Origin: Acidimicrobiia bacterium | Lineage (GTDB): Bacteria > Actinomycetota > Acidimicrobiia > Acidimicrobiales > Poriferisodalaceae | Direction: 5' to 3' | Length of the DNA stretch: 64,000 nt | Assembly (NCBI GenBank): GCA_012960315.1 | Contig: DUBN01000024.1 | Coordinates: 62,001-126,000, forward strand | In this document: piece by piece, positions 1 to 9,046 of the stretch | Numbering within the stretch: the first letter of the stretch is position 1 | Layout of the letters: each line of letters opens with the position of its first letter | Translations under genes and position numbers: made by a program | The notes under the pieces: generated by a model | The model's input: the letters and a program-made list of their open reading frames with translations, nothing else | Databases searched by the model: none | Told to the model about the DNA's origin: nothing

Positions 1-46
1 GGGTCTCGCCTTTGTAAATCTTGGTGACATTGTCGAGGCGGATCAT
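1..46 (-). CDS. ftsE: FtsE, cell-division ABC transporter ATP-binding protein (N-terminal fragment)
   Basis: Only the first 15 codons lie in the window, reading from an ATG at 46 down to base 1. They translate as MIRLDNVTKIYKGET, the usual opening of FtsE ('MI.L..V.K.Y'). FtsE pairs with the membrane protein FtsX and controls peptidoglycan hydrolases at the division site. The gene follows prfB on the same strand, and prfB-ftsE-ftsX is a common actinobacterial order, which supports the call. No strong Shine-Dalgarno sequence is visible. The rest of the gene is outside the window. Confidence 0.8.
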   Translation of the reverse strand, partial: MIRLDNVTKIYKGET

Positions 47-151
47 CGGAACCAGGGTCGTTGAAGCCAGTTACTTGGCTGTGGAGGGATACCCCCAGAG
101 TACGGCAGGATCTACTGTTGGTAGCGTCAGCGCTTCGTGGGGTCGAGGAGT

Positions 152-1267
152 CTAAGACGCCGCATCAGGTTGACTCCGTTGCCATTGAAGGAACGCTTCC
201 ATCAGAGGGTCCAAATCGCCGTCTAATACCGCTTCGATATTGCCGAGTTCGAGATTAGATCTGAGATCTTTAACTTGTTGGTAGGGGTGGAGTACATATG
301 AACGAATTTGATTACCCCAGGCGACGTCACGTTGCTCGCCGGCGAGCGCGTTCAGTTCGGCTGCGCGTTCTCGGCGCTGTAAGTCCGCGAGTTTGGCAGC
401 GAGCATTTGCATTGCCACGTCCTTGTTTTGGTGCTGGCTTCGTTCGTTCTGACAGGCGACCACTGTGCCGGTAGGAAGGTGAGTGATGCGCACAGCTGAG
501 TCCGTGACATTCACATGTTGTCCGCCTGCTCCCGAAGATCGATAGGTGTCAATTCGGAGGTCCTTCTCATCGATAATCACTTCATCTGAAACCTCATCAA
601 AAAATGGGACCACGGACAGGGAGCAAAAGGCGGTGTGGCGGCGGGCTTGGGCATCGAACGGCGAAATTCTGACGAGTCGATGCACTCCCCGCTCCGCCCG
701 CAAAAATCCGAAGGCGAACCGGCCTTTAACGATAAATGTGGCTGAACTAATGCCTGCCTCGCCACCATCGGTTGCTTCTTGAATTTCCACCCCGAAGCCT
801 TTGCGTTCTGCCCATCTGAGGTACATACGGAGCACCATTTCCGCCCAGTCACACGCGTCCGTTCCTCCTGCTCCCGAGTGGACTTCACACACCGCGTCAT
901 TTTCGTCGTGTTCGCCATTGAATAGCGCCATCAATTCAATGTCGTCGAGTTGATTTGAGATGGAAGAAATCGCTATGTCGATTTCCTCAGTTAACGATTC
1001 ATCTCCCTCTTCGCGGGCAAGCAAATCAAGAGTGGTCGCGTCATCTACTTCATTTCTTACTTTTTCCCAGCGTTCGATATCGTCACGCACGTTGGCAAGA
1101 CGGGCAGTGATTTTCCGCGCCTCTTCTTGGTCATTCCAAAGGTCAGGACTTGCGACACGCGACTCCAATTGGGTCATTTCTTCGCGGGCTTGATCAATCC
1201 TGAGATACGCGTGGGCTTCGGTTACGCGCCGTCCAAGTTCTTCGAGAATCGAAGAGTTATCACGCAT
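152..1267 (-). CDS. prfB: Peptide chain release factor 2
   Basis: RF2 recognises UGA and UAA stop codons and triggers peptide release on the ribosome. The 371-residue product has the whole family layout: an N-terminal helical domain (about 1-110), the codon-recognition motif Ser-Pro-Phe near residues 202-204, and the catalytic Gly-Gly-Gln at about 248-250 within SSGAGGQHVNVTDSA. RF2 (SPF) rather than RF1 (PxT) is clear from that tripeptide. The N-terminus is full length in one frame, so the programmed +1 frameshift known from many bacterial prfB genes is absent. It lies 15 bases after secA and 105 bases before ftsE, all on the minus strand. Confidence 0.96.
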   Translation of the reverse strand: MRDNSSILEELGRRVTEAHAYLRIDQAREEMTQLESRVASPDLWNDQEEARKITARLANVRDDIERWEKVRNEVDDATTLDLLAREEGDESLTEEIDIAISSISNQLDDIELMALFNGEHDENDAVCEVHSGAGGTDACDWAEMVLRMYLRWAERKGFGVEIQEATDGGEAGISSATFIVKGRFAFGFLRAERGVHRLVRISPFDAQARRHTAFCSLSVVPFFDEVSDEVIIDEKDLRIDTYRSSGAGGQHVNVTDSAVRITHLPTGTVVACQNERSQHQNKDVAMQMLAAKLADLQRRERAAELNALAGEQRDVAWGNQIRSYVLHPYQQVKDLRSNLELGNIEAVLDGDLDPLMEAFLQWQRSQPDAAS

Positions 1268-1282
1268 TGGAAATCTTGATGC

Positions 1283-3964
1283 TCATCGGCCGTGGCAATG
1301 TTTGAACTTTTTGCCGGATCCACAGTGACAAGCGTCGTTACGCCCAATCTTCTCTTCGTCGGTTTTCACTACTTGGGTTTGCTTGGCGGTTGGGACCGCG
1401 GGTGATGGCTTGGGAGGTGCTCCTGCCGGCGCCAATTTTGCGGGATTTTCTGAACTCGAGTAGCTCACTCGGTCAAGACGACCGTTTTGTTCTTCCGCCG
1501 TTATCACCTCTGCATGCATTGCGTACTTCACGAAATCCCTGTACGCCGATTCCAACATCGAAGAGAACATGTCAAATCCTTCGCGTTGCCATTCGGATAC
1601 GGGGTCTTTTTGGCCGATACCTCTCAGATGGATACCCTCGCGCAAATAATCCATTTCATACAGATGCGCTTGCCATCGTTGGTCAACAATTCGAAGAAGA
1701 ACTTGGCGTTCCACTTCTCGCATGGTTGACGCACCCAGTTCAGCTTCTCTGAGTTCGAAGTACCGAGTCGCGTCGTCCACCATGACTTGCTCGAGAGTTG
1801 CCGCGTCCTTGATCTTGACCATTTCGTTGACGTCAAGTTCGGTGGGCCAGTACCCGGACGTTTCGGCGTGCAACGCTTCGAGGTCCCACTCCGAGGCCGA
1901 TTCCTCCCCACAAAATTGGTCGACTACGTGCCCAATTGCTGCTTCGACATATCCCAACGACTCTTCGCGAAGGTCGGCTCCATCGAGAATTTGGGCACGA
2001 CGGGCATAAATCACTTTGCGCTGTTCGTTCATAACCTCGTCGTATTTAAGAACGTTCTTTCGGACTTCCGCGTTTTTTTGTTCAACGGTGTTTTGTGCAC
2101 GTTCGATTGCCTTAGAAACCATGTTTGCTTCGATTGGGGTGTCATCGGGAAGAGCCCGGTCCATTACCCAGTTCATCGCTCCCGTCGCGAATAGGCGCAT
2201 CAAGTCGTCTTCGAGAGAGAGGTAGAAGCGGCTTTCTCCTGGATCGCCTTGCCGACCAGATCGTCCTCTTAGCTGGTTGTCGATTCGGCGCGACTCGTGA
2301 CGTTCGGTTCCAAGCACATAAAGTCCTCCTGCGTCTCGAACTTTCATGCCCTCTGCGCTGCAATTTGGTTCGTGATAGGCCAGGCGGGCAGCGAGTTCTT
2401 CACTTTGTAGGGGATCGTCAGGGTCTCCACCCTCACGGTATAAGTCGTGTCGCGCTAAACCTTCAGGGTTACCACCCAAAACAATGTCGACGCCTCGCCC
2501 CGCCATGTTGGTTGCAACCGTTACTCCGCCCAATCGGCCTGCTTGGGTGATAATTTCCGCTTCTCGATGGTGTTCTTTCGCATTGAGGACGTTGTGGGTA
2601 ATACCTCGTTGATCCAGTGCTCGCGAGATCTTTTCACTATTTTCGACGCTCACCGTGCCAACCAATATCGGTTGGCCAGTAACCCTTCTTTGCTCAATAT
2701 CGTCTACGACGGCTTCGATCTTGGCTGTCTCAGTTTTATAAATAAGATCCGCGTGATCCGCGCGCTGGACTGGACGGTGAGTCGGTATGGGCACTACGTC
2801 TAACCCATAGGTGTTACCAAGTTCTGCCGCTTCTGTAGCCGCAGTACCGGTCATGCCCGCTAATTTGTCGTATAGCCGGAAATAATTCTGGAGGGTGATC
2901 GTCGCGAGAGTTTGATTCTCAGCTTTGATGTTCACTCCCTCTTTGGCTTCTACGGCCTGGTGAAGTCCCTCACTCCATCGACGACCTTCAAGTATTCGAC
3001 CAGTGAACTCGTCGACAATTTTCACTTCGCCGTTTTGAACTACGTAATCACGGTCACGCCGATATAGCTCCTTAGCCTTTAACGCCGCGCTCATCTGATG
3101 CACAAAGTTCGATGACACTTGGTCATAGAGGTTGTCCACGTCCAAAGCTCGTTCCACTTTTTCAATTCCTGGCTCGAGAACCGCTACGTTTTTTTTGTCC
3201 TCTTCCACCTCATAGTCAAGGTCCCGATTCATGGTGCGCGCTATCTGCGCAAATTCTCCGTACAGCTTGGCGGCGTCAGCAAGCCGTCCACTGATGATCA
3301 AGGGAGTGCGTGCTTCGTCGATGAGAATCGAGTCCACTTCGTCAACTATGCAGTAGCTGTGTCCGCGCTGCACTTGTTGGCTCAGCGACGGCGCCATGTT
3401 GTCTCGCAAATAATCAAACCCAAATTCGTTGTTCGTACCGTACGTAATGTCAGCAGAATATTGGATGCGTTTGAACTCTGAATTAGTTTGACCTGGTATG
3501 ACAAGCCCAACTTCTAGGCCCAGAAAACGATGTACACGGCCCATCCAATCGGCATCACGGGTCGCGAGGTAGTCGTTTGTCGTAACAATATGAACGCCTT
3601 GGCCTGAGAGCGCGTTGAGGTAGACCGGTAAAGTCGAAACAAGTGTCTTTCCTTCACCGGTCCGCATTTCTGCTACCCACCCGAAGTGAAGTGCTGCTCC
3701 ACCAATTAGCTGAACGTCGTAATGCCGTTCCCCTAACACCCGACGGGCAGCCTCACGCGTCACAGCGAAGGCGTCAATCAGTAGGTCATTGAGGTCAGCA
3801 CCCCGTTCAATCTCGAGCTTGAAATCACCCGTCTTCGCTCGAAGTGCCTCATCAGAAAGTGCTTCATATTCCGACTCAACCGCGTTGATTTCGGGCACCA
3901 AAGACTCAAGTGCTCGAATCTTTTTCCCTTCGCCCACGCGTAAGAGTTTTTGGAACACTGCCAT
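1283..3964 (-). CDS. secA: Preprotein translocase ATPase SecA
   Basis: SecA is the cytoplasmic motor that drives unfolded preproteins through SecYEG using ATP. The 893-residue protein shows Walker A (MRTGEGKT, about 100-107), the DEAD-like IVDEVDSILIDEART segment, GTDIV-type helicase motif VATNMAGRGVDIVLGG and the QLRGRSGRQGDPG motif. It ends with a zinc-binding SEC-C tail (CHCGSGKKFKHCHGR), which contacts SecB or the ribosome in the family. The length fits a SecA1-type housekeeping protein. The start is the ATG at 3964; no convincing ribosome-binding site precedes it. Transcription follows ahcY and runs into prfB. Confidence 0.97.
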   Translation of the reverse strand: MAVFQKLLRVGEGKKIRALESLVPEINAVESEYEALSDEALRAKTGDFKLEIERGADLNDLLIDAFAVTREAARRVLGERHYDVQLIGGAALHFGWVAEMRTGEGKTLVSTLPVYLNALSGQGVHIVTTNDYLATRDADWMGRVHRFLGLEVGLVIPGQTNSEFKRIQYSADITYGTNNEFGFDYLRDNMAPSLSQQVQRGHSYCIVDEVDSILIDEARTPLIISGRLADAAKLYGEFAQIARTMNRDLDYEVEEDKKNVAVLEPGIEKVERALDVDNLYDQVSSNFVHQMSAALKAKELYRRDRDYVVQNGEVKIVDEFTGRILEGRRWSEGLHQAVEAKEGVNIKAENQTLATITLQNYFRLYDKLAGMTGTAATEAAELGNTYGLDVVPIPTHRPVQRADHADLIYKTETAKIEAVVDDIEQRRVTGQPILVGTVSVENSEKISRALDQRGITHNVLNAKEHHREAEIITQAGRLGGVTVATNMAGRGVDIVLGGNPEGLARHDLYREGGDPDDPLQSEELAARLAYHEPNCSAEGMKVRDAGGLYVLGTERHESRRIDNQLRGRSGRQGDPGESRFYLSLEDDLMRLFATGAMNWVMDRALPDDTPIEANMVSKAIERAQNTVEQKNAEVRKNVLKYDEVMNEQRKVIYARRAQILDGADLREESLGYVEAAIGHVVDQFCGEESASEWDLEALHAETSGYWPTELDVNEMVKIKDAATLEQVMVDDATRYFELREAELGASTMREVERQVLLRIVDQRWQAHLYEMDYLREGIHLRGIGQKDPVSEWQREGFDMFSSMLESAYRDFVKYAMHAEVITAEEQNGRLDRVSYSSSENPAKLAPAGAPPKPSPAVPTAKQTQVVKTDEEKIGRNDACHCGSGKKFKHCHGR

Positions 3965-4047
3965 CGTTGTAAGGCTACCGGTGCCCTGTGCTCCTTAAAG
4001 GTCGCTAAATGACGTCAACTAGCTACCACCGAATCCTTAATAGCGGC

Positions 4048-5502
4048 TCAGTACCGGTAATGCTCGGGCTTAAACGGCCCCTCTACCGGCACGCCAATGT
4101 ATTTAGCCTGGTCGGGGGTGAGTGTTGTCAGTTTCACACCGAGTTTGTCGAGATGAAGTCGAGCGACTTCTTCGTCCAGACGTTTCGGCAAGACGTGAAC
4201 GTCGTTCTCGAGAGAGCCAACATTGGCGTGAAGTTCCATCTGCGCCAATACTTGATTCGTGAAACTCATCGACATCACAAAACTGGGATGCCCGGTTGCA
4301 CAGCCAAGGTTGACGAGTCGTCCTTCGGCCAAAATGATGACGCTGTTACCACTGGGGAAGATGTACTCGTCTACCTGAGGTTTGATATTGCGACGCTGAA
4401 CATCCGACATTTTTTCTAAGCCGGACATGTCAATCTCATTATCGAAGTGACCGATGTTGCACACGATGGCGTTGTGTTTCATGGCGCCCATATGTTCGGC
4501 CGAGATGATGTCGCGATTGCCAGTGGTGGTAACGAAGATGTCCACTTGTCCCACAACGTTGTCTAAGCGGTCCACCTCGAACCCCTCCATCGCTGCTTGG
4601 AGAGCGTTGATCGGGTCAACTTCTGCGACAAGCACCCGACAGCCTTGCCCTCGCAACGACTGCGCGCATCCTTTACCCACGTCTCCATACCCGGCGACGA
4701 ACGCCACTTTGCCACCGAGCATGACGTCGGTTGCTCGGTTGATGCCGTCAATCAGTGAGTGTCGGCACCCGTACAGATTGTCGAATTTCGACTTGGTCAC
4801 TGAGTCGTTGACGTTGTAAGCGGGGAACTGTAATTCGTTGCGTTCAACCATCTCGTATAGCCGGTGAACTCCGGTCGTGGTTTCCTCTGAGACGCCCTTG
4901 ATGTTCGCGATCATGTTGGTCCAAAACCCTGGTCGAGATTCAGCCACGTCAGCTAAGAGCTTGAGGACTTGTTCTTCATCGTGCGAAGTCGCTGTTTCAA
5001 GTTGAGGTACGGCTCCTTCTGACTCGAATCTGGCTCCCAGATGCACAAGCAACGTGGCGTCACCCCCGTCGTCGAGTATCAGGTTGGGGCCCGTCTCTCC
5101 GGGCCACCTAAGAGCTTGGTCAGTGCACCACCAGTACTCTTCCAGTGTTTCCCCTTTCCAGGCATACACCGGAACACCCTGGGGATCCTCAACGGTACCG
5201 CTACGCCCGACCACGACTGCGGCGGCGGCGTCGTCTTGAGTTGAAAAGATGTTGCACGACACCCATCGCACATCTGCGCCAAGGTCTATGAGTGTTTCGA
5301 TGAGGACCGCTGTCTGAACTGTCATGTGAAGCGAACCCATGATCCTCGCGCCTGCGAGGGGCTGCGATTCGTAGCCCTGGGCTCGCAACGCCATTAGACC
5401 TGGCATCTCTTCCTCGGCCAGTTCAATTTGTTTACGACCCAGCTCGGCAAGGCTTAGATCAGCGATTTTGTAGTCTCCGTCGAGAGAACGGATGGGGGGC
5501 AT
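4048..5502 (-). CDS. ahcY: Adenosylhomocysteinase (S-adenosylhomocysteine hydrolase)
   Basis: It splits S-adenosylhomocysteine into adenosine and homocysteine, recycling the product of SAM-dependent methylation. The 484-residue protein has the NAD-binding GYGDVGKG motif at about 271-278, the substrate-domain segments [16 protein letters not shown] and [13 protein letters not shown], and the family C-terminus KPEHYRY that reaches into the neighbouring subunit's NAD site. The length matches the long form seen in actinobacteria. The ATG at 5502 is preceded by AGGAG at 5509-5513, six bases upstream. It lies 83 bases before secA on the same strand. Confidence 0.97.
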   Translation of the reverse strand: MPPIRSLDGDYKIADLSLAELGRKQIELAEEEMPGLMALRAQGYESQPLAGARIMGSLHMTVQTAVLIETLIDLGADVRWVSCNIFSTQDDAAAAVVVGRSGTVEDPQGVPVYAWKGETLEEYWWCTDQALRWPGETGPNLILDDGGDATLLVHLGARFESEGAVPQLETATSHDEEQVLKLLADVAESRPGFWTNMIANIKGVSEETTTGVHRLYEMVERNELQFPAYNVNDSVTKSKFDNLYGCRHSLIDGINRATDVMLGGKVAFVAGYGDVGKGCAQSLRGQGCRVLVAEVDPINALQAAMEGFEVDRLDNVVGQVDIFVTTTGNRDIISAEHMGAMKHNAIVCNIGHFDNEIDMSGLEKMSDVQRRNIKPQVDEYIFPSGNSVIILAEGRLVNLGCATGHPSFVMSMSFTNQVLAQMELHANVGSLENDVHVLPKRLDEEVARLHLDKLGVKLTTLTPDQAKYIGVPVEGPFKPEHYRY

Positions 5503-5508
5503 GCAGCA

Positions 5509-5513
5509 CTCCT
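5509..5513 (-). promoter_or_regulatory. Ribosome-binding site of ahcY
   Basis: AGGAG on the minus strand lies six bases before the ATG at 5502 and fixes that start. The adjoining AGGAGTGCTGC slightly resembles the 5' core of an SAH riboswitch, but the start codon follows at once and no matching downstream elements are present. Confidence 0.7.
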
Positions 5514-5591
5514 GTGCGGTTTGACGCTCGTGGTGGGTCGGGACGCGACAGGTTTGAGCCTACCGTCCTTGACCCGTCTGAATCGAGACGA

Positions 5592-6623
5592 TCACTCAGC
5601 TAAAAGGTGCTTCAACTCGGTAAGTACATCGATCGGCCCAGGATCCTGGCCTCGTAAGGCCGCTAACTCTAGAGACATTTGATCGCCGAACAGGATCAAG
5701 TCAAAGAGTTGCGCTAGTGGAGTGTCTCCTTGAGCCTGAATGGTCACTACCTCTTGTTGGCCGCTGGTTGCGATGCTTTCGTTGAAGTCGAAACGTTGCG
5801 ATAAGCGAGGGTGCTCGAAGCTATGACGAAGATGCAGCGGTGAGATGCGATGTCGCGTGACGTCGCCTGCAACGCCCCAGCCTGCTATCTCGTTGTGACA
5901 TAGTTCGGGCATCGCGTTGAAGAACGCTGGTGTTTTCGCGTTTTCGTTGACCTGGTTCTTGAGACGAGCCGCGGCTACAGCACCAATTCGCCCGCCTCCG
6001 TAGATCAGTGGAATGCCGTCTCCAATTGCCTGTGCTACTTCTAGCGGAGCATTCAGACCATTTTTTATCGAATCACACCGTTCACGAAGCGTCTCCACGC
6101 AGGAGCTCAGTTCCGGGTCGATGCCCGAAAGTAGACCTATCGACTGCAAAACCATGAGTAAGGGAACCGATACGGCTCCAACAGCGCAGCGTGGCATCGG
6201 AATGCTCGAGTCGACAAGATGCAGCGAAGAGTCCCATTGTCCAGCTAACTCACCGAGCAGTCCCCCACAGGTCACCGCGACAATTCGGGCGTCTAACTCA
6301 TGCGCGATTGATGCGGCATGAAGAGTTTCTTCGGTTTCACCGCTAAAGGAAACAGCCATGACTAGGGTCCTACGGTCAACGAAGCTGGGGCACTCATACC
6401 CCTTGGAAACAATGACGGGGACCGCCATACGTGGTGCTGCTATTGCTTCGACAATGTCACCTGCTATGCCCGAACCACCCATACCAAGTATGAGCACCTG
6501 GTCAATATCTTCCTTCTCGGGAAGCCCGCCGATTTCGCGTGACTCTTGCATCGATTGGTCGATCTGGTCCGGCAAACCAAACGCGGCGTCCTGCATGCCA
6601 AGCGAATCAACACGACCCGTCAC
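5592..6623 (-). CDS. Bifunctional phosphoglucose/phosphomannose isomerase (SIS domain)
   Basis: Family members interconvert glucose-6-P, fructose-6-P and mannose-6-P, feeding mannose synthesis. The 343-residue protein opens its first SIS domain with LILGMGGSGIAGD (about 45-57). It has a phosphate-binding SFSGETEET loop, a second SIS half, and the C-terminal PMI-type segment including KNQVNENAKTPAF and LCHNEIAGW, a signature of the bacterial PGI/PMI family. The start appears to be a GTG at 6623, one base after the stop of the Trm112-like gene; an ATG nine codons in (6596) is an alternative. It corresponds in place to mycobacterial Rv3256c, next to phosphomannomutase. Confidence 0.88.
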   Translation of the reverse strand: MTGRVDSLGMQDAAFGLPDQIDQSMQESREIGGLPEKEDIDQVLILGMGGSGIAGDIVEAIAAPRMAVPVIVSKGYECPSFVDRRTLVMAVSFSGETEETLHAASIAHELDARIVAVTCGGLLGELAGQWDSSLHLVDSSIPMPRCAVGAVSVPLLMVLQSIGLLSGIDPELSSCVETLRERCDSIKNGLNAPLEVAQAIGDGIPLIYGGGRIGAVAAARLKNQVNENAKTPAFFNAMPELCHNEIAGWGVAGDVTRHRISPLHLRHSFEHPRLSQRFDFNESIATSGQQEVVTIQAQGDTPLAQLFDLILFGDQMSLELAALRGQDPGPIDVLTELKHLLAE

Positions 6624-6624
6624 T

Positions 6625-6861
6625 TCAACCCTCGGGACTCGAACTCTGGGACCCGTCGGCGGTTATCTCGTCAACTCGCTTTTTTTCATCCTCGTCAAGG
6701 TCCGTAGATTCGGAAATGAGGAGAACAGGAATACCGTCTCGGATGGGGTATGAACGACCGAGTCGCGGGTTGTACAAGATGTCCTCATCGGGGAGATAAC
6801 GCAGCGGCCCTTTGTCATCGGGACATGCAAGAATCTCAAGCAGTCCGGGGTCGAGAGCCAT
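6625..6861 (-). CDS. Trm112-like small zinc-ribbon protein
   Basis: The 78-residue product carries the Trm112 fold signature: LLEILACPDDKGPL near the N-terminus and SYPIRDGIPVLL in the middle. In eukaryotes and archaea Trm112 activates methyltransferases; bacterial homologues are poorly characterised. Only one cysteine of the usual N-terminal pair is present (ACPDD), so zinc binding is doubtful. A longer frame begins at 6903, but the ATG at 6861 has AAGGAG at 6868-6873 with six-base spacing, so I chose the shorter form. It is sandwiched between phosphomannomutase and the PGI/PMI isomerase, its usual actinobacterial location. Confidence 0.85.
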   Translation of the reverse strand: MALDPGLLEILACPDDKGPLRYLPDEDILYNPRLGRSYPIRDGIPVLLISESTDLDEDEKKRVDEITADGSQSSSPEG

Positions 6862-6867
6862 GACGTT

Positions 6868-6873
6868 CTCCTT
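6868..6873 (-). promoter_or_regulatory. Ribosome-binding site deciding the Trm112-like start
   Basis: AAGGAG lies six bases before the ATG at 6861 and favours that codon over the upstream in-frame start at 6903. Confidence 0.7.
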
Positions 6874-6936
6874 GGGCCCTTGGCAATAAGTTGCTGCTAG
6901 CACAGTAGGGCAACACCCGTCAGGGTACGGCAGCGA

Positions 6937-8301
6937 TCAGCGAAACAGCGCCAAGATTTCCTCCACGCTGTCAGTTACCTGCTGATCATCAGGAGCTTCT
7001 ACGTTGAGACGTAATAATGCCTCGGTGTTAGATGGCCTCAGATTGAACCACCACTCCCCACAATCAACTGTCAAACCGTCAAGCCGATCTTGGGGTTTAT
7101 CAGCAAAGTAAGCAGAGACTTTTTCGATAATAAAAGCAGGATCGGCGACTTCGGTGTTGACTTCGCCAGAGTTGGCATAGCGGTCTATCGGAGCCAACAA
7201 CGATGACAACGAACCCTCGAACGTTGATAAACGTTCCAAGACAATGAGGGCTGCTATCAAACCCGAATCGGCGCCGAAATTTCGGGCAAAGTAATAATGC
7301 CCACTGTGCTCACCGCCAAATGCTGCTCCTGTCTCAGCCATGAGCGCCTTGATATAGCTGTGACCCACTCGAGTTCTGATCGGGTGACCTCCGGCTCCCT
7401 GAATAGCTTCAACCGTTGCTCGGGAACAAATCAGATTGTGCAGAATGGGTCCTGGACCTTCACGTTCCAGGATGGCCGATGCGACAAGAGCCGTCGTTAG
7501 AGAGCCGTTGACAGGATTCGCCGCCTCATCAACCAAGAAAACGCGGTCTGCGTCTCCGTCAAACGCCAACCCAACATCCGCTTTGACTTCGACGACTTTG
7601 CGTTGCAAATCCACCAGATTCTCCGGCTGAATCGGATCTGCGGGGTGGTTAGGGAAAGTGCCGTCCAGTTCCTCGAAAATAATTTCCAGCTGAAATGGCA
7701 AACCGGCGAAGGTTGGTGGCACAACATATCCGCCCATTCCGTTCCCAGTATCGGCAACGACTCGTAGTGGTTGCAACACGTCCACGTCTACGAACGAGTG
7801 AACATGTTCAACGAAGCGATCGAGTAGATCGACCTCCCTCGTTTGCCCGCGCACGCCTGCTGAACTTGCTTGTTGGGTAGCAAATTGACGTATTTGGGTT
7901 AGCCCTGTCTCCACTCCGATCGCTCTAGCCCCTGCGTTACAAAACTTGATGCCGTTGTAGGAAGCCGGGTTGTGAGAAGCCGTCAACATAACTGCGGGCA
8001 TTTCTAAATGCCCGGAAGCAAAATAAAGAAGATCGGTGGAAGCGAGACCGATATCAATGACATCAACTCCTTGAGATGTCACTCCCTCGGCAAAGGCCGC
8101 CGAAAGTCCTTCCCCCGAGGGCCTCATGTCACGACCAATCACGATGGACGTCGCTCTGGTGTACTTCGCAAAGGCTGCACCTATGGCCCGCGCCATCGGT
8201 TCGTCGAATTCTTGTGGGCTCAACCCTCGAACGTCGTATGCCTTAAAAACCGCCGCTAACCGATCCTCAGCAATTGGTGGGATAACGGCTAAATGTTTCA
8301 T
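6937..8301 (-). CDS. manB: Phosphomannomutase/phosphoglucomutase
   Basis: It moves phosphate between C6 and C1 of mannose or glucose, giving mannose-1-P for GDP-mannose. All four alpha-D-phosphohexomutase regions are visible: the phosphoserine loop TASHNPASYNG (near residue 110), the Mg-binding loop AFDGDADRVF, the sugar-binding loop GGEHSGHYYF and the phosphate-binding RPSNTEALLRL near the C-terminus. The length of about 454 residues fits the PMM/PGM subgroup. I chose the ATG at 8301; a GTG at 8322 would overlap the preceding GT2 stop by eight bases. Neither has an ideal ribosome-binding site. It corresponds to mycobacterial Rv3257c. Confidence 0.94.
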   Translation of the reverse strand: MKHLAVIPPIAEDRLAAVFKAYDVRGLSPQEFDEPMARAIGAAFAKYTRATSIVIGRDMRPSGEGLSAAFAEGVTSQGVDVIDIGLASTDLLYFASGHLEMPAVMLTASHNPASYNGIKFCNAGARAIGVETGLTQIRQFATQQASSAGVRGQTREVDLLDRFVEHVHSFVDVDVLQPLRVVADTGNGMGGYVVPPTFAGLPFQLEIIFEELDGTFPNHPADPIQPENLVDLQRKVVEVKADVGLAFDGDADRVFLVDEAANPVNGSLTTALVASAILEREGPGPILHNLICSRATVEAIQGAGGHPIRTRVGHSYIKALMAETGAAFGGEHSGHYYFARNFGADSGLIAALIVLERLSTFEGSLSSLLAPIDRYANSGEVNTEVADPAFIIEKVSAYFADKPQDRLDGLTVDCGEWWFNLRPSNTEALLRLNVEAPDDQQVTDSVEEILALFR

Positions 8302-8314
8302 TTCACCTAGGAGG

Positions 8315-9046
8315 CTAACCACGCCTTGGGGTTAGATCTGGATATCTACCCAGGGCAGACCACATTCGAATCTTGAGCACATCCCACAGCATTCTTGTCG
8401 CTTGTGGGATGAACCGAACTGTGGTCTGTTCTATGTGATCCAAAATGACTGGCACCTCTGTCGTCTTGAGGTTGAGTTTCTCGGCAAGATGAAGCACTTC
8501 AACGTCGAAGGCGAATCCGTCAACTTTGGTTCGTGTGAAGATTGCTTTCGCTGCTTCCGCGGTGAAACCTTTCAAACCGCACTGTGTGTCGAGGTAGGAG
8601 CTTCGAAGAACCAGACGGGTGAACTGGTTGAAGATGCGGCTGCCTCGTTCGCGAATTGCTGGGGCGGACGTGATCTCACTGCTGTGTGGGTGACGGCGAC
8701 TGCCTAGCGCTACGTCAGCGCCACTCTCAAGCGCCTCGATCAGAGTCGGTATCTGAGACGGGTCGTACGCCAGGTCGACGTCGGTATAGACGAAATGGGA
8801 GCCGACCGCATTCAACATCCCAGCTCGAACCGCTGCTCCCTTCCCACGGTTCTCCTGCAGTTTGATTACTTTGTCCGCACCGGCGCGACTCGCCGCCAAA
8901 TTTGTGTCATCTCCAGAACCGTCATCAACGACGATGATTTCCACTTCCGCTGTTGGCATGGCGCTACGCACACGACTCACGGTCGTTGCAATGACTGACG
9001 AAGCTCGGTAAGCCGGCAGAATCACCGAAATGACTGCTGGTGTCAT
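8315..9046 (-). CDS. Family 2 glycosyltransferase, dolichyl-phosphate glucosyltransferase (ALG5)-like
   Basis: The 243-residue protein is a compact GT-A enzyme: SVILPAYRASSVI at the start, the nucleotide-binding VVDDGSGDDT, the metal-binding YTDVDLAYDP, and GSRRHPHSSE followed by QCGLKGF, a combination typical of ALG5/DPM1-like polyprenyl-phosphate sugar transferases. It would load a sugar onto a lipid carrier at the inner membrane face. No membrane segment is visible. The ATG at 9046 overlaps the stop of the upstream membrane protein (ATGA), implying translational coupling; a longer in-frame start at 9118 would overlap that gene extensively and is rejected. The downstream neighbour is phosphomannomutase. 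Confidence 0.85.
   Translation of the reverse strand: MTPAVISVILPAYRASSVIATTVSRVRSAMPTAEVEIIVVDDGSGDDTNLAASRAGADKVIKLQENRGKGAAVRAGMLNAVGSHFVYTDVDLAYDPSQIPTLIEALESGADVALGSRRHPHSSEITSAPAIRERGSRIFNQFTRLVLRSSYLDTQCGLKGFTAEAAKAIFTRTKVDGFAFDVEVLHLAEKLNLKTTEVPVILDHIEQTTVRFIPQATRMLWDVLKIRMWSALGRYPDLTPRRG

Noticed and set aside
152-1267. Programmed frameshift in prfB
   Set aside because: The full RF2 reads in one frame and no early in-frame UGA is needed.
5503-5591. Possible SAH riboswitch before ahcY
   Set aside because: AGGAGTGCTGC resembles its 5' core, but it is immediately followed by the start codon and the remaining conserved elements are missing; it is simply the ribosome-binding site.
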